From Astropecten irregularis (Eukaryota; Echinodermata; Asteroidea; Paxillosida; Astropectinidae), in assembly GCA_963971285.1 (NCBI GenBank), contig OZ020247.1:15706614-15770613 (forward strand): a DNA stretch of 64,000 nucleotides, read 5' to 3'. Each line of letters begins with the position of its first letter. Positions within the stretch are counted from its first letter, which is position 1. The position numbers were made by a program, and so were the translations under genes. Positions 1 to 10,501 of the stretch are shown here, piece by piece. The notes beneath the pieces were generated by a model. The model was not told the DNA's origin and ran no database searches. It saw only the letters and a program-made list of their open reading frames with translations.

Positions 1-775
1 CAATGGGGGACCTATTGCATGCCTGGCTTTTTTTGGAATGATGGAACCCAAACAAATGACAATGATTGTTGATACATACATGTATATGATGAAACGAATG
101 CGTATAGAAGCAATCTAAGGGGGTTTACGAAACGGAGGCTCTGGCTCCAGCTCGGGCTACGGCTCCATCTATGTCATCCATATGCTGAAAAAATAGGTTG
201 TGGTTTTTCAACGAAAATGAATCTCTGTTTTCCTTTTCAAACTAGAGAATCTATTGCCAAACCGCAGCCAAAAGCCTCTATTTTTGTACCCGTCATTTTA
301 GAATGGATTCACAAAATGGAGATGGAGCCGGAGCCTGAGCCTCCATTTCGTAAACCCCTAAGTATCGATGAAATATGAAATTCAAATATTTGGACACTGA
401 GGACAGAAAGGAAACAAACAACTGACCGGAACTGACCGTTACTAGAGTCTGCGGCCAAAATGGCCCGTGCCACTCAGTGCAAAGGCCTCCGCCTTGAGCC
501 ACAGCCGGGTCCTGGGTGCCGCCTGCTGCTGGGCCTCAATGTGGCAGACGGATGGAAGATGCCCTTGGACCCTTAGACCCCGCACTCGGATTTTCAAGAG
601 GAAGGCCGGGCGGGCAGTGGCACGCCTTAGGGCGGACCGCCTGCCTGATCCCAAGATCCAACCACGAATTTAATATATGCTATTGGAGCTAGAAATACCG
701 AGGCTGCTGGCACCAGACTTGCCCTCAAATAGATCCTTGTTATAAAAGTATTTAAAGTATACTCATTCCAATTAC
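1..775. other. NUP88 intron sequence with a palindromic MITE and a GC-rich island
   Basis: No NUP88 exon continuing exon 7 was found. The stretch holds MITE family A at 117-362 and an unexplained GC-rich island at about 440-660, open in several frames on both strands but not resembling NUP88. Confidence 0.6.
117..362. repeat. MITE family A, copy 1
   Basis: Inverted ends of about 35 bp pair: GGGGTTTACGAAA on the left and its complement on the right, each followed by GGCTC/GGCTCC-rich arms. The interior carries GGTTGTGGTTTTTCA and a TTTTAGAATGGATTCA-type segment, shared with copies at 36697-36911 and 54781-55020. No coding potential; probably non-autonomous. Confidence 0.8.
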
Positions 776-926
776 CTTTGTGCAGAAGAATCGGGTAAGC
801 AGCGTCTTCGGGATACTCCTCAGACAAGATGGTGAGGGAGAGTTCCACGCTCTCATAGACGTAGAGACAGGAACTGGACTTGCCTTGGCTGCTACCAATA
901 TCTGATATGGACCCTGAGGCTATGGA
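776..926 (-). CDS. NUP88: NUP88 coding exon 7 (last in window)
   Basis: Acceptor CTCATTGCAG and donor GTAATT bound 151 nt. It encodes a serine-rich start and then [17 protein letters not shown] and PILLHK, matching the LYVFECVEL region of NUP88. It ends in phase 1; the next exon was not found in bases 1-775. Confidence 0.88.
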
Positions 927-3900
927 CTGCAATGAGAAGAAACAGACAGCATTAAAAGCTGGAGGATCATCTGGTAATTGCACAGTTTGTTGGGTGCTGT
1001 GGCCTAGTGGTCTGGTGTGTCACACTCAAAAGATCCTGTAGCCAAATGGCCACAGAATACAAAGCACTCATATGAAGAAAGGGAAAAGATCAGAGCATGC
1101 TTGAAAGATGAAACATAGTCTGAGTTTATAGACCTTTCTTTTGTTTACAAACACCGACATGCTGGTTGACAATACTTGGCATGAGCGTCCGTAATGTTGC
1201 AAATCATTTCGTCTTCTTGGCAGACAGCGTGACCAAATTTAACATAATTTGCAAACTTTCCATAGCTGTACAATAATTAATACCATCATTGCTTGTGTTG
1301 TTTCCAATACTTTCAGCAATATCTTTCAACGTTTATGAAACGTTGTGTACAAATTGTGTTCAAATTGTGGTTATTTTGTTTGCCTGGCTTTGATGGCTCT
1401 CCATAGTTTCCGCCATCTTGGTTGGCAAAAACGTTGGCTGTGACGTTGCAAATAAAAGAAAAGCCTAAGACCCAGTCACCCTGAGTAGACTGTGGTAATG
1501 AGTGGTAAGCAGCCCTTGTCTTGTGTGGTAAGTGTAGAGGGTTAAGGCCGGTTCATACTCGCTGCGTTTTCACTGCGTATGCAGCGCCGTATTTCATTTC
1601 AAAGTGTCTCCCCTGCAGGTAAGAACGCGCACTGCGTACTGAAAGTGTGTGTGCGTCTTTGTGGAAAGCATTTGAAAATGAAAAAAGTTTGCGCGCACCA
1701 ATTTAACCCTTATTCGGACAAGTTCAAATATTTCAACAACTGAGCTAACCAGCCCTGTGTTAGTGTTGTCCCTGATAGTCAATTATCTTTCTTTGTTTGG
1801 CAGTCAGAAGCCATGAAACCACTCACATACAGCTATATCCCAGGGACCAGGGACTGGCTCCAGTAAATTTTTCGATGTTCACCTTTCAATGACTTTAACA
1901 ATTCAGTAAGTTTCCCTTGTGGTTATTTCATGATTATTTTAACAACAGGCGGATGTGTACACCCAGTAGACTTGAAAGATGGTAGAATATGAACATTGAA
2001 TGTGACATTTGCGTTGCGCGTGTGCAAACACAGCGAGTATAAACCAGCCTTTACGGTTTTAAAGGAGATAAGAGAATGGAAGAGAATGGGGAGTCAGGTT
2101 GGCGTAGCGGTTCTTTCCTCGCCTTTCACCTCTGCGGACCGGGTTCAAGTCCGGCTCGGTCCACAAGTGGATTGGGTTTTCAGTCCCTGCCTGATTCTGT
2201 GGGTTTTACCCAGAATATTACTCTGGGGTTTTCCTCCCACCTCTAAAACTGTATCTTCTTCTCATCATCGTTCCATAAAAAGTTTCATCAGGCTTTTGAG
2301 CTAGGGTGCTTTTGAGGAATCCTTGGTGTCATTACCAGAAATAAATAATAACAAATAAAAAAATAAATAGATGCCTCACATGATTGCCATCTTCGTTGTC
2401 GTCATCCTCGTCCCCGCTCAGCACAATGCAGTGGTGCAGAATACCGGCCGAGGTTGCAACCACCAGGACCGTGGGGCTAGTGTGGAGGCATAGCAGGCTG
2501 CAGGCATCCAGGCCGTAGTTATCCTCAGCCGGTGGATGCATGGTCAGGGGCCCCTGCAGGTTTGTATGCATGTATCTAGATGGAGGGCGGAACATGGATC
2601 ATATCACTACTAACCTGCTTAAAGTACTAGGGCCAATTTCATGGAGCTGTTAAGCACACAAAAAATTGCTTAGCACAAAATGTCTTACTCAATAAAACAA
2701 ATAAAACCCCCATTAAAAATTCCATTTGATTTCAATGGTCAGCGAACAACAGCCAAAGAACAATCAGAAGTGATATACCTGGAAATTTGGTTGATTTGGG
2801 TCAATGGGAGACTTTTGGAGAGGGCTGTCGATAGAGGGCAGCAAACTACCAGGTTCCTTAAAACTTTTTTTACACGCTGTAAGTACAGCGGTTGTCCAAA
2901 AACTCTCCGAAAGACGCAGGAAAATACTGTGAACATTAAATTCAGGCCATTTACAATTAACTTTTATATTCACAACAGCCTCCCACCACGATTTCAATGC
3001 CCGAAAACACAAAGTTAGGTGAAATTCTGATGTTTTGCGAGGAATAATGTGATAGGCTTCGTTTGCAAAACTGAATGCTGTTTGCCGTGGGCCACCGTGA
3101 TCATTTGAAATTTGCCCTTTTGGTGGCCAATCTCCACAAATTCTGCACTTGTTTGTTCTTTGGGAACTTATGTCCTCCCCTGTCACCACACCCGCACAGT
3201 ATTTACCAGGCATTTTTATTGCGATTATTTACGCCTGTTGTGTTTACGATGAACATTCGTGCACAAAAGCAATGACAACAAAATCAAGACACCTTTCCCG
3301 AGCCTGGTGAAGCGCGCCCTCTTGTGATTAACGATGGTTAGTCAAAAGTCTCCCATTCAACACACTTTGGAACCTGACCGACACGGATTTCAATGAAACT
3401 CGGTATGCTGGTCGGACTCCCTGAGAAACCACCAGAACTAAAAATTTTATGCAATTTGGTCCATTACTTTTTGAGATATGGGTTAACAAACTTTTGAGTA
3501 ATTAGCACGACCCGCTACATACAAACAGCCATATCTAAAATTAGATAAAATTTACATCATTCTAAAGCTCTTAAAATAGCCTTCATTTTGTAAAATAAAA
3601 CCAAAATTGTTTCATTATAAATGTGTGATCAGCTGCTTGAGCAGCTCTATGGATTTGACCCAAGGAACTTAGACCTCACAATCTGTACGACTTACTTTCT
3701 GCAAGACCATATGATTGACACATATACAGGCCTTGAATTTAGTTCTGAAAGGGGCAAGGCCAATTTTCCATAGCAAGAGGCACTTCCATTGGAAAATCAT
3801 AATGTCTATGAAAAAAATTGAAGGGGCACCAAGGCCAAGAACCAGGGCAACGAAGGCCATGGCCTCCATGGCCTCCATTAAATTCAAGGCTTGCATATAT

Positions 3901-6900
3901 ACCAAACCCATTGGCTATGACAGGCCATAAGATAATATGATCTTACTGATGATCTCAACGGAATAAAGCAGCTCAGGGTTAGTGTAGGGCTTGAAATATA
4001 AACTAGAGCATGTTTAGAAACTGCACTAGTCCGGCTGTCTACAGATTTTGTTTTCAGTGCACAATTAAAATGGTTCCTAAATTGATGATTTTGACACACT
4101 ATTGCATACAATGACTATTTTCCTATGTACATGAATGCAACAGGTCTGAATGCTTCAGTTAATACTAGACCTGCATTCCAGTGCTTTTTTCACGAAATTC
4201 GAGCCCTGGTTAGTGCCTGCTATGCCTACCTTTGCTCAGATAAGCTTGAAGTCAGAAGGAGCACATCTCCATTGCCCTTCAGGACGTAAATAGGATACAG
4301 CGTCGAAGGTTTCCCAGCTGGCATCCCTGAAAGAGTCACACGAGGAGACATCAAAACAAAAACTGAATTGTTGAATTTTCAAAAAGATTTTCAAACGGAC
4401 AAATGTGCAACTTAAGAAAGATTACGGGATCACAGAACAAGACCAGATCTGCATCGTCAAGCTTAGAGCTCTGAGAGTTTCAAAGCCTTGGTTAGAAAAG
4501 TGCTTCTCTTTTGCCAAGGAAATTCAGATTCATGGGCAAAAATAACAAGAAAGATACAGGAACAGTCATCTGTGAAATTTCCAGTCCCATACGGTGCCCA
4601 CTTTTTGGTGTGCTGAAATGTGTGAAGGATGCAGCTACAACACAATCGAGTTGCATGCATTCATGGACGCCCTTTGCTGCCAGCCACATCAACCCATGAT
4701 CACGTAGCCCAGCCTGAGATTGAAAGAGTTTGATTTTTGTGGAGGGTGGAAAACCGGAGAACCCGGAGAAAAACCCTTGTAGCATAGGAGAGAACCAACG
4801 CCCAAATCTACTCACATATGAACCAAGCCGGGATCGAACCCAGGCCACATTGGTGAGGCACTTGCCACCTATGCCCCCAAGTTACAGGCTTATGATGCCA
4901 TTCTTCTTACCTCCTGGTCTTGGTGGCTCTTGTGTTGCCGGCCCAAAGTCAAACGCCACAGCTATGTCCCCAAGGGCCACCTCAAATGTTGACCTGTTGG
5001 TCGACAGAGAGTAGCTGGTGGAATACTCGCCGAGTCGGTGGCACTGGATGGGCTTGTGAGGAGAGGTGATGTCGTAGATCCTGCCCAACGGAAAAGAGAA
5101 AAAATGTCAGGAGTTTAAAATCCGAAAGCAATATCAGAAGAGAAGAGTGGTTGACTACAGTTGGAGTTAACCCAAATTCTACCAAAATTGAAGAAGTCAT
5201 TAAAAAGTGAACAAACTGGAGCGGGATTCGAACCAGCGACCTCCGGAATACCGTACCAGTGCTCTTACCAACTGAGCTACCCAGCTGTTTGTGAATTATC
5301 TTTGTTTGTTTGGCAGTCAGAAGCCATGAAACCACTCAAATACCACTATATTCCAAGGATCATTGAAGATACACGCAACATTATTAACAATGCTGCAACC
5401 TGAGACACAGTACAAGTACGTTGAGATCACTCAAAGAGGATGCGGCTTTTTAATCATAATCAACAAATGAAAAAAGATAATTGACTATTAGGAATACCAC
5501 CAACATATGGCTGGGTAGCTCAGTTGGTAAGAGCGTCGGTACGGGCCGGAGATCACTGGTTCGAATCCCACTCCAGTCAATTTTTCTTTGTTCACTTTTC
5601 AATTACTTCAATTATAAACCAGCCAGGTTCCCTTGAAAATTTGAGAAGGTTGTACCATCTAGAACTAATCTTTATAGCGCACAGTCTTACTGCTTATCTC
5701 ATTGACTTCACTGACCTGTGAAGATAAACCTTTGTGCACATCATTTGTCTCCTCAAAAAAAAAATAGTAGCCTGTGAGAAAGATCCTTGCTAGGATCAAA
5801 ATGTCGGGCCCTCTTAACTCCAAGCATTATTCCTTTTTTAGGTCATTGTTTGTGTTGATAAGAGGTTTGCAGCAATTTATCACTTGTATGAAAAGTTAGG
5901 TGTAGTCCAATTCTGGTGTGGAGAAAAAAGCTTGTTTACCTACAATGTTCATATTACAACAACAAATAATAATCAAACTTTCTGAAAGTACTACAGTACA
6001 TTTACATCTTGAAGCCTTAAATAAAAAATCCTTCTTACAATTTTCACAGGATAGATCACAAAGGTTCCCATCCCATCCCCCATCCAAGCTTAATACCTTA
6101 TTGTGTTGTCAGATGTGAGAAGCACCACGTGAGTGTCTGAGTCGCTCCCAGGGTACCAGTCAGCCTGCAGCAGGCGCAACGTCCCATTGGACATGAAAAA
6201 CCTCTCGGCTAAGATGGCGGTCCTGTAAAAAAACATTGTTAGATACGAGGCAATTTAATACAACTGGTATTATGCTACCTTTAAGTACTTGTTACTATCT
6301 ATTCCCATGTTACAATTACCTGCAATTGATCTGTTTCTTTCCGTCTTCAAACTGGGCAAATTTTCCATGCCGTCGTGGCAGAGTCATCACCGCTGCGCCC
6401 TTGTCTCCCCAGAGCAGGACGTGGTGTCCCGTGGCACTCAGGCCGATGTGCTCAATGTGGAACCTTGGCGTATTGGTGCATAGCAGTCTCTGCAAACAGA
6501 AGATACAAATTGACCTTAAAAAGTCAAAAGATAGTACACTATATCAAAGTCAAACAAAGCTGGTTGCTCAAGAGAACATTTTGCACCAATGTGCCAACAA
6601 CAAGTCACTTCACTGACTTGGGAAAAAAGCAACCCCCCCCCCCCCTCCCCCTACTTGTGATAATCACATCCTTTGCGTCCATTTCATTTTGATGGATCAT
6701 GGGCCAATTTCACGAAACTCATTGTAACTTAGGGCCTACTAATCAATCGTAGGTCTCTCAGGATTGCAGCCCCACATAGCGTACGATGGTTTATTCTTAA
6801 CTCAAGTTATGATCGATTGTAGGGCTTTGTGAAATCAGCGGCAAGACCCAAGGTTACAATCATTGCAACAAACCCCCCCCCCCCCCCAATCGCAACTATT

Positions 6901-7578
6901 AAGTATTAAAAAACTATTATAAATCAACAATTAACGTAAGGCCTGAGAGGCCCTGAGGTCATGATGCTCTTTGAGCCTGCTTGTTTAACGCAAAGGATCA
7001 TGGATTCCACTGATCCGAATCCCATTTTAGCGTACCCTTCATAGGACGTGGATCCCCAAATCTGGGATCATCATTCTGTCACCTACGCGTTTAACAAACA
7101 GGCCCTTTAAACTTTGTTTATCATGTTATGTTTTTATTTTTAATTTTATTTATTGCTGAATATCGGATTGGAAAATTATGAACAGTTTTAAGTAAACCAT
7201 ATACGTGTGAGTAGTGGAGGATAGCTGCCATAATCTCACACACTGACATTGTCTCACACTGTCACAGCGATGAAAAATTAGTCCAACTTTAACAATCAAT
7301 ATCATAACTGGTTAAACCTGGAGTTTGCACCGCGCTCCTGAACTGACGACGTCGTCTGCCTCACGCTCGAGAAGATCTTTCAAATTCATCGTCAAAAGAC
7401 TGCTCTCGATGCCGTCCCAGGCATACAGCTGCCCCTCTCTGACATCCAGCAACTCCTCCGGATCTGACCTGTCATTTCCATGTCTGTCCTGGTTTCTCAG
7501 ATTCTCGAAAAGCGGGTGGGAATTTAAACTTTTCCGCCACAAGTCGAAGCCTTCTTCGTCGAACACGGAGGCGGCCAT
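776..7578 (-). CDS. NUP88: NUP88, nuclear pore protein (5' half, 7 coding exons; 3' end outside window)
   Basis: NUP88 is a cytoplasmic-side nucleoporin that partners NUP214 and NUP62 in mRNA and protein export. Seven exons (7318-7578, 6320-6489, 6097-6222, 4911-5080, 4230-4326, 2380-2575, 776-926) join with matching phases into 1171 nt, giving 390 residues without a stop. Recognisable family motifs, recalled rather than searched, include AERFF followed by HVVLLTSDN (exon 3), AVAFDFGP (exon 4), [10 protein letters not shown] with DACSLLCL (exon 6) and a [10 protein letters not shown] strand (exon 7). These belong to the N-terminal beta-propeller. Vertebrate NUP88 is about 740 residues, so the C-terminal coiled coil should lie left of position 1. 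The start ATG sits in AAGATGGCC, a good Kozak context. CUX starts 2.86 kb away in the opposite direction. Confidence 0.93.
1735..1925. repeat. SINE-A fragment
   Basis: The segment TTTGGCAGTCAGAAGCCAT and its flanks recur beside the tRNA-like heads at 5160-5400, and a related stretch lies near 30305-30360 in reverse. Here the tRNA-like head itself is reduced to a GAGCTAACCAGCCC remnant. Confidence 0.6.
2088..2300 (+). repeat. SINE-B, tRNA-derived
   Basis: It has a tRNA-like head with GGCGTAGCGGTTC (A box-like) and GGGTTCAAGTCCG (B box), followed by a TGGGTTTTCCTCCCACC tail region. A related copy in reverse orientation is at 4735-4875. No tRNA cloverleaf could be closed, so it is a SINE, not a tRNA gene. 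Confidence 0.7.
2380..2575 (-). CDS. NUP88: NUP88 coding exon 6
   Basis: It encodes [20 protein letters not shown] and an acidic loop [11 protein letters not shown]; donor is GTGAGG. Two acceptors are possible. CTGCAG just before GPL breaks the frame, whereas CCATCTAG at 2576-2579 restores phase and gives [11 protein letters not shown], matching the family length, so I chose the latter. Confidence 0.88.
2576..4229. other. NUP88 intron 5
   Basis: It starts with half of a MITE-D end (2631-2690, GGGCCAATTTCATGGAGC). A minus-strand open frame at 2764-3213 is unsupported. The rest, including 3300-4220, shows nothing recognisable. Confidence 0.6.
4230..4326 (-). CDS. NUP88: NUP88 coding exon 5
   Basis: Acceptor TCTTTCAG and donor GTAGGC bound 97 nt. 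It encodes [20 protein letters not shown], which corresponds to the YPLYILYENGET region of vertebrate NUP88. It is short, but phase 1 entry and phase 2 exit both fit its neighbours. Confidence 0.85.
4327..4910. other. NUP88 intron 4 with MITE-E fragment and reverse SINE-B
   Basis: A MITE-E fragment at about 4500-4625 (GATTCATGGGCAAAAAT, CAGTCCCATACGGTGCC) is followed by a reverse-oriented tRNA-derived repeat at 4735-4875 with GGGATCGAACCCAGGCC (complement of a B box) and GGAAAACCGGAGAACCC. Confidence 0.65.
4911..5080 (-). CDS. NUP88: NUP88 coding exon 4
   Basis: Acceptor TGGGCAG and donor GTAAGA bound 170 nt. It encodes [10 protein letters not shown], a tyrosine- and serine-rich linker, and [14 protein letters not shown] near its end, the hallmark AVAFDFGP motif. 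It leaves in phase 1. A SINE remnant starts in the intron just downstream. Confidence 0.9.
5160..5400 (-). repeat. SINE-A, tRNA-headed, copy 2
   Basis: Read on the minus strand, 5213-5287 has GGGTAGCTCAGTTGGTAAGA (tRNA A box/D arm) and GGTTCGAATCCCGC (B box/T arm). The anticodon loop lacks U33 and its stem is imperfect, so it is a SINE head. The tail includes the TTGGCAGTCAGAAGCCATG segment. Confidence 0.8.
5455..5640 (+). repeat. SINE-A, tRNA-headed, copy 3
   Basis: The tRNA-like head at 5513-5578 carries TAGCTCAGTTGGTAAGAGCG and CTGGTTCGAATCCCACTCC. It is followed by TTTGTTCACTTTTCAATTAC, shared with the copy near 30400-30490. Confidence 0.8.
5765..5825 (+). repeat. Stem-loop repeat family H, copy 1
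   Basis: GAGAAAGATCC, a short loop, GGATCAAAATGTCGGGCCC. Related copies are at 50223-50275, 53985-54080 (reverse) and 54517-54580. Confidence 0.65.
6097..6222 (-). CDS. NUP88: NUP88 coding exon 3
   Basis: Acceptor TTTTACAG and donor GTATTA bound 126 nt. It encodes [20 protein letters not shown] and then [12 protein letters not shown], the most conserved stretch of the N-terminal domain. It both enters and leaves in phase 2. Confidence 0.9.
6320..6489 (-). CDS. NUP88: NUP88 coding exon 2
   Basis: Acceptor TTTGCAG and donor GTAATT bound 170 nt. It encodes residues 88-144, starting [10 protein letters not shown] and containing [14 protein letters not shown], which matches the propeller strand after exon 1 in the NUP88 family. 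It ends in phase 2. Confidence 0.88.
6490..7317. other. NUP88 intron 1 with MITE-C copy and C runs
   Basis: Contains a reverse-oriented MITE-C (6701-6843) and C runs at about 6632-6646 and 6873-6887. Bases 6890-7315 are AT-rich without features. Confidence 0.65.
6701..6843 (-). repeat. MITE family C, copy 1
   Basis: Ends GGGCCAATTTCACGAAAC and GTGAAATCAGC are inverted; the interior has AACTCAAGTTATGATCGATT, the reverse of the copies at 28603-28748, 34491-34632 and 50291-50433. Confidence 0.75.
7318..7578 (-). CDS. NUP88: NUP88 coding exon 1
   Basis: It encodes residues 1-87, beginning [14 protein letters not shown], with the family motif [16 protein letters not shown] near residues 51-66. 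It ends at CTCCAG followed by the donor GTTTAA (phase 0). The reading frame stays open three more bases to a TAA in the intron, so the donor rather than the stop ends the exon. Confidence 0.9.
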
Positions 7579-8099
7579 CTTGAATATCGATAATGCGCAC
7601 GCTCTCGATTCTGGACTCGTTCACTCTTTCCGTGGGTAGGAATAAAGTGAGATTTTTTGTTTTCTCTCTTTTTTGTGTGTGCGATTTTTCGGCAAAAGAT
7701 CAAAGGCACGGCCGTGGATGGAGATGACTCTCGATTCTTCGACATCGAAATACAAATGCGCCAGCACAAGTTTTCTGGTCGAATTTGTCCTTCTTCTACT
7801 AAAGCAAAAAATGGATCGAAATGCATGACTTTTTCCCCATAAAAATCGATGATGATATTCGTTTATGAAGCCTTGGGGTTGGGGGGGGGGGGGATGGGTT
7901 CCCCCTCCCCAAAAAATTGAAGAAAAAAATCATTTTGAAAATACTGCATTTTTCAGTTATAGCCCACATGACAAACACGTTATGTGGGCTATAGCTATAG
8001 GTGCATGTTTTCTACTAGTACTCATAATAAGTCATTACAAGTAATAAACTGCTGCAAACTGCTCATCAGCCAAAATGACCTGAAATATATATCAAATGC

Positions 8100-8195
8100 T
8101 TAAAGTTAGGAGGGCCTGACGCGTTTTGATCATAGCCCTTCGAGCTGAGAAAGAAGGTCGAAACGCGTCAGGCCCTCCTAACTTACTTTAAGCAT
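8100..8195. repeat. Palindromic repeat related to family H
   Basis: AGGAGGGCCTGACGCGTTT and its exact complement flank a 30-bp loop containing GAGCTGAGAAAGAAGGTCG. AAACGCGTCAGGCCCTCC matches the right half of family H repeats elsewhere in the window. Confidence 0.75.
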
Positions 8196-9009
8196 AATAA
8201 GTCATAGCAGAAGCGACTGTTAGAAGAAGGGTAAAGCCCCCCCCCCCCCCAAAAAAAAAAATATGATATGTTCCTGATTTTTTTTTTTCAAGAAAGTTCA
8301 AGTTCTTTCAACTCAATTCAATTAAATTTATTCATTCGCCATATAAAAAATTCATGAAATTCATTCTCCCGTGTGCAGTTTGGATAAAAATTAACAGACA
8401 TCAAATTTTAAAATATACAACATTGCACGAACAAAAACAACATATAGGCCTACAGATTAAATTAAACAAAAATCCAAAAAAGCATCAAAAATTGTGTGAT
8501 TATAAAGGAAAAACAAATCTATATCTTTCTTTAAATCTTCTAGAAATATTGTGTTATACAATTTTTTTTACTTTTTGTTAATTTTTAGAACTTTGAAGCC
8601 GGCGCGTCTGCTGCCGCCAACGTCCATCAAAGTGCCGTCACAATATTGGCGTATGGGGTTTTGTAATTAATCAAATAAAATTATCTTCAATAGTACAGCC
8701 CCCTAAAAAGTGGCACCCATGGCACACCCCCCACCTTGCCCCCAGCCGTCCCCCACTGCCACCCTCTAGATAGCAAACCTTTTGGGTAAAATGGGTTGAA
8801 ATCTTATGAAGCTACTCTCAGACTATTTAGTTACACTATGCATTTATTCCCTCATATGCATAAATATTATGAACACGGTTCATCACCCATGGATATCACG
8901 CAAGTACGCAACCTATAAAGCAACCTACACTGTCTGTAAAATTTGATATCAGTTATAATCATAACAATATGCCTCTACAATAATTATATTCAGCTTGACG
9001 GCAACAAAG

Positions 9010-9660
9010 TCAAAATCTACATCGAGTATATAAAATCGACAACAAATATATATCAACATCAATGCCAAAATCAACATCAGCATCAATATCAAGATGAACA
9101 TAAAAATCAACATCAATTTCAAATCATGTCAAAAACAACATCAACAACGCCAACATCAGCAAAATAACACCAACATCAACATAAAATCAACAACATCAAG
9201 ATCAACATCAAGATGAAGTTATGAACATCAACATCAACATCAAATCATGTCAAAAACAACATCAACAACGCCAACATCAGCAAAATAACACCAACATCAA
9301 CATAAAATCAACAACATCAAGATTAACATCAAAGTCAACATCAACATCAAATCATGGCAATAACATCAACGACATTATCAACAAAATAACACCAACATCA
9401 ACATAAAATCAACAACATTAAGATCAATATCAAGATGAACATCAAAATCAACATCAACATCAAATCATGGCAATAACATCAACGACATTATCAACAAAAT
9501 AACACCAACATCAACATAAAATCAACAACATTAAGATCAATATCAAGATGAACATCAAAATCAACATCAACATCAAATCATGTCAATAACAACATCAACG
9601 ACATTATCAACAAAATATCACCAACATCAACATAAAATCAACCACATTCACATCAACATC
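9010..9660. repeat. CATCAA minisatellite with about 113-bp higher-order period
   Basis: Mainly ACATCAA-type trinucleotides. ATCATG anchors recur at 9123, 9244, 9351, 9464 and 9577, so five units of 107-121 bp can be counted. Short Asn/Thr/Ser-rich open frames across it are composition artefacts. Confidence 0.85.
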
Positions 9661-9684
9661 ATCAGCATCAACACAATTATATCA

Positions 9685-9686
9685 GC

Positions 9687-9728
<42 letters not shown>
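9685..9728. repeat. (CAA)n microsatellite
   Basis: An uninterrupted CAA run ends the minisatellite block. Confidence 0.95.
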
Positions 9729-9729
<1 letters not shown>

Positions 9730-10435
9730 CCAACACCAAAAAACGTACAGCAGCAACAACAACAAAGCGACAACGACACGACGAGAAAGTGCAATGATTA
9801 TTAGAAAATATAGGCAGAATTAATTGGCATGACGCATATAGCTGTACAGTACTTAAAAACGTGTATTTCTTCTATTATTTTTGTGTTCCACGGTCGTGGG
9901 CGGTGGTGTAAAAACATCGCTGTGCTTAATACCGCATTGCGCGGCTACTTAATGCATGGCTATATTGCTTGTCACCATGTATTAGGCAAAAATCAATTAA
10001 GGAGTGATCTTGCGATAGCCAATAGCGCGTGTTCTATACCAATTATAATAATTAATGATTGGAGATGATACATTTAACAGATATACTATAAATAATATCA
10101 ATGAATATTGCACACTCGCATCTCTAGATTACAGACATTTCCTCTAAATAACAGTTCGGATACTTGATTCCGATAGTGGTAAAACTACTTCAGATATGAT
10201 AGATATCTTGAAGTGCAAAATATCTACAGAATAATTTATAATAATTTGGATGATCAATTTACGTACTAGTAACCCCTCCAATATAAATGGTTGATGCCGC
10301 AGTGGAGGCAGGAGCCGTCTGTGTGTGGCCCGTACGCGCCGCGTACTGTGCGCTATAGCATAGCGAAAAATAGTCCAATATATTTCGTGCACAAAAGTAT
10401 ACGAGTTTGATTTCTTTGTTCAGTGATCGATCAAG

Positions 10436-10501
10436 ATGGCCGCGGCCAACGTCTCCTCGATGTGTCAGTACTGGAAAAACTTCGACTTGTCACATTTACA
10501 G
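10436..10501 (+). CDS. CUX: CUX coding exon 1
   Basis: It encodes residues 1-22, [20 protein letters not shown] plus LQ, matching the vertebrate CUX1/CASP start (MAANVGSMFQYWKRFDL). It ends in ACAG before donor GTAAGT, phase 0. The ATG is five bases after an ATCGAT site. Confidence 0.93.

Larger units (their letters stand above)
927..2379. other. NUP88 intron 6
   Basis: It contains a SINE-A fragment (about 1735-1925) and a tRNA-derived SINE-B (about 2088-2300). The remaining sequence, about 1000-1700, shows no gene or clear repeat. Confidence 0.7.
5081..6096. other. NUP88 intron 3 with two tRNA-headed SINEs
   Basis: Two SINE-A copies in opposite orientations (5160-5400 and 5455-5640) occupy most of the left part. 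A stem-loop repeat of family H is at 5765-5825. Bases 5830-6095 show no feature. Confidence 0.7.
7579..10435. other. Intergenic region between divergent NUP88 and CUX starts
   Basis: The two start codons are 2857 bp apart and face away, so both promoters should lie here, but no TATA box or start site could be fixed. It contains a 13-bp G run (7881-7893), an 18-bp-stem palindrome (8100-8195), a 14-bp C run (8237-8250), AT-rich DNA with no feature (8260-9000), a CATCAA minisatellite (9010-9660) and a CAA microsatellite. Confidence 0.7.

Noticed and set aside
440..660. Eighth NUP88 exon
   Set aside because: Only a weak CHIEA resemblance; no frame reproduces the expected conserved block with a fitting acceptor and donor.
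2554..2560. CTGCAG as the NUP88 exon 6 acceptor
   Set aside because: Using it leaves a two-base phase mismatch with exon 5; the upstream CTAG acceptor restores the frame and family length.
2764..3213. 149-residue minus-strand open frame with CRICGD
   Set aside because: No recognisable domain, inside a NUP88 intron, and part of it overlaps a MITE-D-like end; not enough to call a gene.
5213..5287. tRNA gene
   Set aside because: A and B boxes are present, but the anticodon loop lacks U33 and stems are imperfect, and the same head with shared tails recurs in several places: a SINE.
9010..9728. CRISPR array
   Set aside because: Simple CATCAA/CAA tandem repeats without unique spacers, in an animal genome.
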